64,000 nucleotides of DNA from Adiantum capillus-veneris (lineage: Eukaryota; Streptophyta; Polypodiopsida; Polypodiales; Pteridaceae): NCBI GenBank assembly GCA_014529385.2, contig CM043953.1:71978872-72042871 (forward strand), read 5' to 3'. The translations under genes were made by a program, and so were the position numbers. The notes below the pieces were generated by a model that saw only the letters and a list, made by a program, of their open reading frames with translations, ran no database searches and was not told the origin of the DNA. Below, one piece after another: positions 58,300-64,000 of the stretch; the first letter of the stretch is position 1; each line of letters opens with the position of its first letter.

Positions 58300-59965
58300 A
58301 ACTTGCAAGCCTCAAATAAAGCTAAATTATTTACCCATTCTCAACAGTACTAATCCATGCATTTTTACTATTGTGCTCTTCATATTGAACACATAAATAA
58401 GGCATCCAACAAAGAATGGCATTAGCAAGATCTCCTATATCACGAAGACTCAATTTCAAACCTATCTCTATTGGAGCTGAAATAGGTTTGCAATCCTCAA
58501 ATCCAAACTTAATTATTGATGCTCGATAAAAATGATTTTGACCACCTTATCATCCAATTTTTGCATTGTGTTTGTGGCACCAAAGCATAAGCTAAACAAC
58601 CAAAAACCATGTTGAGAAAACTAGAGCAAGGGCACCTCTAAAGAAATGTCTCCCAATAGTTCTTAAGACACAAATTTAATAGCACAATCCATATCAAAAG
58701 AACTCCCAGAACACCACAAATCAAAGGTAAGTGATCCCTTGGGAATTTATAAGCATATGCCCACCCAAAAGACAACCAAGGAAACTAAGAAACACCTGCC
58801 CTTCCATGGAATTACAACACATGTCAACCAATCCACTTGAAAAAAAGAGTTTCCCTCTTCACCAAATCATTCTTTAAAACCATAGTTTTAAAGTGTATAC
58901 ACACCACAATAAAAGTGAGCTTCAACAACTTACGATACACCAAACTGTATGTGGGCTACTATATCCTGTACCTTGTGGGAAAATTTAATGTATCTCCCAA
59001 ACCACAACTCCAAAAAAGATTCTTTTGAGCCTAAAAAATTCTCTATATTTTTTGAAACAAAAGTCTTGAATACCACAAATTATAAATCTATGCACCTCTA
59101 TGTGCAAAATTGGCATAAACAGCAAGGTGCCCTAACACGACTACACATAGGAAAGAGTAGTCGAGGACAATAAACCACATCAAAAAGCATGAAGAAGGCA
59201 CAATGACCAAAAACCTCTAAATTTCTGATACTTTTTTGAACTTTTTTTTGGTTGTACATTATTTTTATTATATACAAGTGGCACCTCAAAAACTCACTTA
59301 CGAGCACTCAAGGCAACCCAACACCTGGTGCTACAGTATATCAACTTGCATTGTATGCACATGTGCTTGCTAAAGCAAGCTAGAAATCCCACTAAAAGAA
59401 ATCCCACACCCTTTTGACACATGGAGTTATGTACATATGTACAAATTTACAAAAAAGAGGGTGTTACAAAATGTACACAATAACGTGCATGTGATCATTA
59501 GACGGCTTCGTATCATGTCATGCTTCATAAGGACTCATAGATTGCACAACATTGGTAGGACACCTATTAAGTACATAAGTAGTACACATGATAGAGGCAA
59601 GCCAAAATGAATGTGGTAAAGCTTGACTCTTAACCATACATCATGCTATCTCTGTAAGCGACATGTTATTTCTTTCAGCAACACGATTTTGTTGGGGTGT
59701 ATACGGAAATGTGCATTAGTGTTTTATTCCATGACTAGTCAAAAATGCATGAAAGTCGTGAGACATATACTCTCCCCCTCGATCTGGGAAGAGGGTACCC
59801 ATAGTACATTTAAAGACATTCTCATCCATAATAAAAAAATGTTTAAAACATATGAAAACTTTGGAGGACTTAGCTTTAAGCAGATACACCCATGCATGCT
59901 AGGACTAATCATCAATGAAAGTCACAAAAAGTATTGGTAATTACCCAAGGATAGAGTTTGAATAG
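58300..59965 (-). pseudogene. Copia-4 integrase and RT relict
   Basis: Read leftward from 59965, the integrase core has PDRGGEYMSHDFHAFLTSHG and YTPQQNRVAERNN (second D and E kept), then FWLASIMCTTYVLNRCPTNV to about 59500. After a decayed stretch, an RT C-terminal fragment, FGFEDCKPISAPIEIGLKL, lies at about 58525-58470. Gag and protease are missing, since only about 250 bp separate integrase from the PBS. Many stops. Confidence 0.82.
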
Positions 59966-60211
59966 AAGCACAAATATCAGTATGCACAAGTTGCAACCTG
60001 CATGTAGCCCTTCATGAACCATTTTTTGGAAACTTTGAACATTACATCTTACTCCAAAATACAGTCTTCAAAAACATGATTAGAAGGTGTTTCAAGTGGT
60101 GGCAAAGAAGAGACCAAAGTATTAATTGACCTACTGATGCTCAACAAAGTTCAACTGATTTAGAGAAAGTGAGCAGGGATGCTGACGACTATGCTTGAGA
60201 CGATGCAACCT

Positions 60212-60223
60212 GCTCTGATACCA
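60212..60223 (-). other. primer-binding site of Copia-4
   Basis: TGGTATCAGAGC on the minus strand, two bases from an LTR-like TG at 60226. Confidence 0.93.
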
Positions 60224-60225
60224 AT

Positions 60226-60450
60226 TGTTGAAATTAGGTTTGTAATAAGGATGCACACAGAACATGGAGAAGATGAAGAATCTCAAGACACATAATAGAG
60301 AGTATATTGCTTAGTGTGAAAATAGAAAGATAATTTAACCCTAGAGTGATGGACGTATTTAAAATGCATGGGGGAAAAAACTCCTAGTGAGGAAAAAAGT
60401 GTGTGAGAGTCCTAAGTGTGTTCACACACATCACTACCACATATATGGGA
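60226..60450 (-). repeat. 5' LTR of Copia-4 (far end unresolved)
   Basis: Starts TGTTGAAATTAGG next to the PBS. A TATA-like TTTTAAATAC lies on the minus strand near 60365. The second LTR is not in the window, so the length is unknown. Confidence 0.55.
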
Positions 60451-60875
60451 ACAATTAGCAGTGTTCATGGAAAATCAATTTTTGAGTTCTCAACAAAAAA
60501 AGAATTTTTCAACACTTGAGCTTCAACTTTCTGTATCATTGTTTTACAAATTTTAAAAGAGATTTATCCTAATCTTCCAAGACTTAGCCTAAATACAAAT
60601 AGCCTCGGCATATCCTTTGCACATGGAACTCTATAAAAAATACATCACATGGGATGCACTTCCATAACTTCTCTTACTTGTTAAAAGCTTGCAGTTTTTA
60701 TTCCTTCTACATAGGATATTCCACCAACATGACTCCAAAATAGAATTTGTGTCAAGAGGCTCACACTTCTTTTGAAAAAGTAACGCATTTTTGGACTACC
60801 ATATTGCCCTAAATACTGTAGCTCTTACTATGCAAATTCAATTAATAGTTCCTGATTGTCAATGAGTCTAGAGCA
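60451..60875. other. unassigned AT-rich stretch
   Basis: No gene seen. Probably the rest of the Copia-4 LTR and its old flank. Confidence 0.45.
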
Positions 60876-61210
60876 ATGTGTGTACATCCACCTGCAGGCA
60901 GTGCCCGTGAAGTTTTTGATTTTGAGACATCCCCAGAATAGGTGCGTGAGTGTGCGCTCCTTGCCGCACTGTCGAAGCAAGGGACTTGCCTAACACTGTG
61001 TGCGAGCCACAGACGGCTCCAAGAACACAACTAGCTTAACTAGTAAGCTCAAAAGAGGGCAATGGTGTGTCACTCACCGCTCTATGCTCCTGCCGTGGAG
61101 GATTCCTCGCCGCGAAGAAGAAGGAGACGCCGCTACTTCGCGCTCAACCGCTTCACCGCCGTCGTGCCGCCGCAATGCTCGATCACACACACACACACAC
61201 ACACACTCTC

Positions 61211-61263
<53 letters not shown>

Positions 61264-61545
61264 CACAAGGAGATGGAGCAAGATCACTCTTCTTGCATTG
61301 CACAAATGAGAGAATACTACATTTTAGGTTTAGAATGACTTTTATATGGGCTTGCCCCATTCACACTTGGGCGCCCATGCTTAGCCAACTAATCCCTTGA
61401 ATGTCCCAGTTAGAGTGCGCCTCTCATCGGAGATCACTCTTACCCTTTTCCTATTGGACCGACAAGCCCGGTACCTGACTCTACCAAATACATAATACAC
61501 GTCCGTCGTAGGTGATGGGGTGTCCGTGAGCCGTGAGGGTTAACA
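60876..61545 (-). repeat. 3' LTR of a minus-strand element (left end approximate)
   Basis: On the element strand it starts TGTTAACCCTCACGG at 61545, right after a polypurine tract. A TATA-like CATATAAAAGTC lies at 61349-61338 (minus) and (CA)n at 61187-61260. Its start resembles the TGTTACC start of the element F LTR. The left boundary is a guess. Confidence 0.6.
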
Positions 61546-61560
61546 TGCCCCCCTTCCTGA
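61546..61560 (-). other. polypurine tract of the right-edge element
   Basis: The minus strand reads TCAGGAAGGGGGGCA directly before TGTTAACC. Confidence 0.8.
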
Positions 61561-63262
61561 TGTAGATTCCGTCCTCGGAAGCTATTGAGTTGAAGCTCGT
61601 TCTTCGAGGTGGAAGAGCATTTGAGATGAATGTCCTTAGACTTCTTCAATCACTGCAAAATCAAACAACATTGGTACAGTAATTGCATTCTCATAAGCGA
61701 TTAAAAAGCATATGCAGTTTTAGGCAGACAAATCGATTGGTAACAGAAATTTAAACAATTTGTCAGCAAATAAACATTAAATTGCAATATAATCAAATGC
61801 ATAAACAGATGTAAAGGTAAAAAATTAAACAAGTCTAGGGTCGCTAATTTAACGGTCGAAAGGCACTAGAGATCGACTATTAATACCATGGGTAAGCTTC
61901 TTAATTTTCTCTGGTTAATTAAGTTGTTTAATCGCGAGAGCCAAGTATTTCATGTTCGAGGGCTGACTAGAGGCTATACCTAGAGGACCTTGTAGTTAAG
62001 CTACGATAAAAGGAATTTCTCATGAAATCATCGCCTGACTGATTACCTTTGCTTTGACCCCCCAAAGTCATTTCACAGTGATTTAATTTTGATGTATGTG
62101 CTTATTTTGTATGCCTTGGGTTTTTTGCTTTTCAAGGAAAAGCGCCCACACTGGGAACCTCTAGGGCTCTAGTACCATAGACAATACATGTGAGTGAAGT
62201 ACCCAATCAAGCTGAGATTTCTCTTCCAGCTTAAGATTTTACATTGTGGCACTTTGATTTTTTGTTTGTTCATTTTCAACATTTTAATTTTGTAACTTTG
62301 GGGGGTCATATAACACTGTTACCCTCCCCATGCTCATCACATTAGTAAACTCCGTTTATAATATTTAAGCTAAAGGTCAATAGGGTCAAGCCCACTAGAA
62401 AGCCCTAGTACATTTCACACAATGCTGCCTAAATCGGATTAAGAACCTAAGTAACCATTGATTATTAGGAAGGCATTCCCCATGGTATTAAGAGAAGATC
62501 TCTAACACCTAGCTTGGTCAAACTAGCTTAGTCGGACTGCTTGATTTTTAAACCTAGACAAGTGATTATGACAAAAAATTACATTGAATTAAATATTTGT
62601 TACTAGGCAAATGTGCTGGATATTATCCTACCAATCACAATCAAAGCAAAAAATCATAGATGCAAAAAAGATAAGGGGCAATTCTAATGGACAAGAAACA
62701 CCTGTTTGTGTCGATGGTCGTGCTTGATTTGAAGAGTGAGTGGAGATAAAGATTCCATGAAGGTCCAAATCCTAACCACAACAACATGTTCCTGTACACA
62801 CTATGAAACACAAGAATACCTCTAGGAGGCACATCAGTGGGAAAAAAGAACTTTGGTAATCACTCAACTCTAAAACAGAAACACTCCTATCGTATTAATC
62901 CTACCTACCCTCCATCACTCGAGTGACGAGGATCAAAGGTGTTTGATGACATAGGTTTCTGTTTCAGTGTATCGAATGTGAATGTGTAGGTCTAGGTCAA
63001 TGTTTTGACTTTTATTGTGCATATTCGTTTCCTAATTGCTCTTGCTCTTTATTATTTTTGTTTTTTGTGAGTATAAGTCTTTATATATACATTCCCTAAG
63101 ATTGGTGATTGAGAGGTCAGGGAAAAAAGGTTGAGAGGGGAGCAAGTGAATGATGGATGTCAGCAAACACTCCCCCCTTCCTTGGGTAGATCATATCGTT
63201 TGAAATGTGGTCGTCACCCTTTGAAACCAATTGTTCCAGTCGATAATAGGTGAGGATTTTTT
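61561..63262. other. 3' non-coding region of the right-edge element
   Basis: About 1.7 kb without a gene. A 14 bp inverted repeat, TGACCCCCCAAAGT (about 62058-62071) and ACTTTGGGGGGTCA (about 62296-62309), spans about 225 bp. A 12 bp palindrome, TCACTCGAGTGA, is at 62915-62926. Confidence 0.6.
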
Positions 63263-64000
63263 CTAGTAGTTTTCTATTACCTTAGGTGCCTCATCGAGTT
63301 GCAAGGGTGGTAAGGTACTCTCCCAGGATCGAACTTGAAGTGGTTTATCAGGTGATTCTTGAACACTGGGAAGTGTGGATTTCTTTGTAGCTTTATGGAG
63401 GTCCACTATTGTAGGTGAAGGCTGTCGAGAAGCTTTTATCTCTATGGATGCATTACATGAGGAGCTAGAAGCTTCATGAGACTCCCCCCTTCCTGAGCTA
63501 GGTGGAACAAATCGTTCTTTCTTTGGTACCCAAACTAGATCTGGAGCGGGTGTGTAGCATTCTGTGACTTTTTTCTTTCCACGATCGTTGATTCGTTTTG
63601 GAGCTACAGGATTGGTCTCACATGGGTCAGGTGACAGGTAAGAATACAATCTACGTTTTGACACCCAAATTTGATCATTTCCTCGATAGTAGCCTTGGGC
63701 TTCTAATAATCGTTTAGGGATCCAACGCCACGTTTCTTTACATTTCTTGGAGCGAGTGGTACGTTTCCTACAAGGCTTTTGAGTTTTAGCATCCGCCATG
63801 GTCGCTAAAGAAGCTTTAGGAACCCACTTGTATGTTTTCTTCGTTATATTAGGATGAGTCTTGCCAGAAGCTATATGCATTGCTTGTAGCATATTTAAAG
63901 GTACAGGCATTTCATCCCCCTCAGGTGTTACCCAGGTCGTCCCCCTATTTCCCCAAGTGTCTATGGTTGCTGCTAGGTGGACCCAATCCACATTGTCCGA
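63263..64000 (-). CDS. partial gene with W-[VI]-P-K repeat tail
   Basis: The frame is open to the window edge, so the true start is outside. Residue 1 here is the GTG at 63991. Tryptophan motifs are WVTP 20, WVPK 56, WIPK 90, WVSK 109 and WVPK 154, in a basic, K/R-rich context. A serine-rich stretch (SHEASSSSCNAS) and a proline-rich end, with stop at 63265, follow. No enzymatic motif is visible. The spacing and context match the tail of the Gypsy-B frame at 13.5-14.2 kb, and a polypurine tract and LTR lie 1.7 kb downstream. It is therefore probably the 3' part of a retroelement gene. Function unknown. Confidence 0.7.
   Translation of the reverse strand, partial: SDNVDWVHLAATIDTWGNRGTTWVTPEGDEMPVPLNMLQAMHIASGKTHPNITKKTYKWVPKASLATMADAKTQKPCRKRTTRSKKCKETWRWIPKRLLEAQGYYRGNDQIWVSKRRLYSYLSPDPCETNPVAPKRINDRGKKKVTECYTPAPDLVWVPKKERFVPPSSGRGESHEASSSSCNASIEIKASRQPSPTIVDLHKATKKSTLPSVQESPDKPLQVRSWESTLPPLQLDEAPKVIENY

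Overview
This window is land-plant nuclear DNA made almost entirely of nested, mostly decayed LTR retrotransposons, plus tRNA-derived SINEs, a Helitron-like element and many (CA)n, (TG)n and (GA)n microsatellites. The plant origin is inferred from several features. Copia and Gypsy polyproteins are plant-type. Primer-binding sites match initiator tRNA-Met. One Gypsy element carries two RNase H domains. No host protein gene, rRNA gene or functional tRNA gene could be supported. The species is not determinable from the sequence; a fern or other repeat-rich seed-free plant is a guess only.

Layout, left half. 1-4849 (-): Copia-1 with an intact polyprotein, its 3' LTR cut by the window edge. It is inserted in the gag gene of Gypsy-A (-), whose gag, PBS and 5' LTR occupy 4850 to about 7800. 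An AT-rich gene-free stretch follows. 9.5-14.24 kb (+): Gypsy-B pol relict (RT, RNase H, integrase) running into an aspartic-protease-like domain and a basic tail with repeated W-[VI]-P-K motifs. 14.3-16.9 kb is non-coding and holds an array of 24-28 bp palindromes. 16944-18307 (+) is an unrecognised reading frame of about 455 codons (element F), followed by a polypurine tract and a 938 bp LTR. 19298-20646 is one copy of a dispersed LTR-like repeat.

Middle. 20647-21732 (-) is the protease-RT part of Gypsy-C. It is interrupted by element D (21733-41657, target duplication CTTAG), a 5.6 kb gag-only non-autonomous LTR element. Element D itself received Gypsy-E (25445-34244, -, target duplication GCGT or AGCGT) and Copia-2 (35054-40595, +, target duplication TGTCT). 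LTR divergence counted by eye (about 6%, 4% and 1.3%) gives the order D, then Copia-2, then Gypsy-E.

Right half. 41923-43865 is the second copy of the LTR-like repeat. 44.1-45.7 kb holds a Copia-3 relict (+). 45.7-52 kb is AT-rich with local tandem duplications, a SINE at 48235-48376 and a Copia gag relict near 50.1-50.65 kb. 52.2-56.4 kb is Helitron-like, packed with compound (TG)n(AG)n tracts and a second SINE. 58.3-60.3 kb is a Copia-4 relict (-). From about 60.9 kb to the right edge lies the 3' end of another minus-strand LTR element: LTR, polypurine tract, 1.7 kb non-coding DNA and a partial gene whose product again carries W-[VI]-P-K repeats.

The most unusual observations are these: the protease-like plus W-[VI]-P-K module downstream of integrase, seen in two elements; the unrecognised gene of element F with its palindrome array; and a leader segment of about 65 bp shared in sense orientation by a Gypsy and a Copia element.
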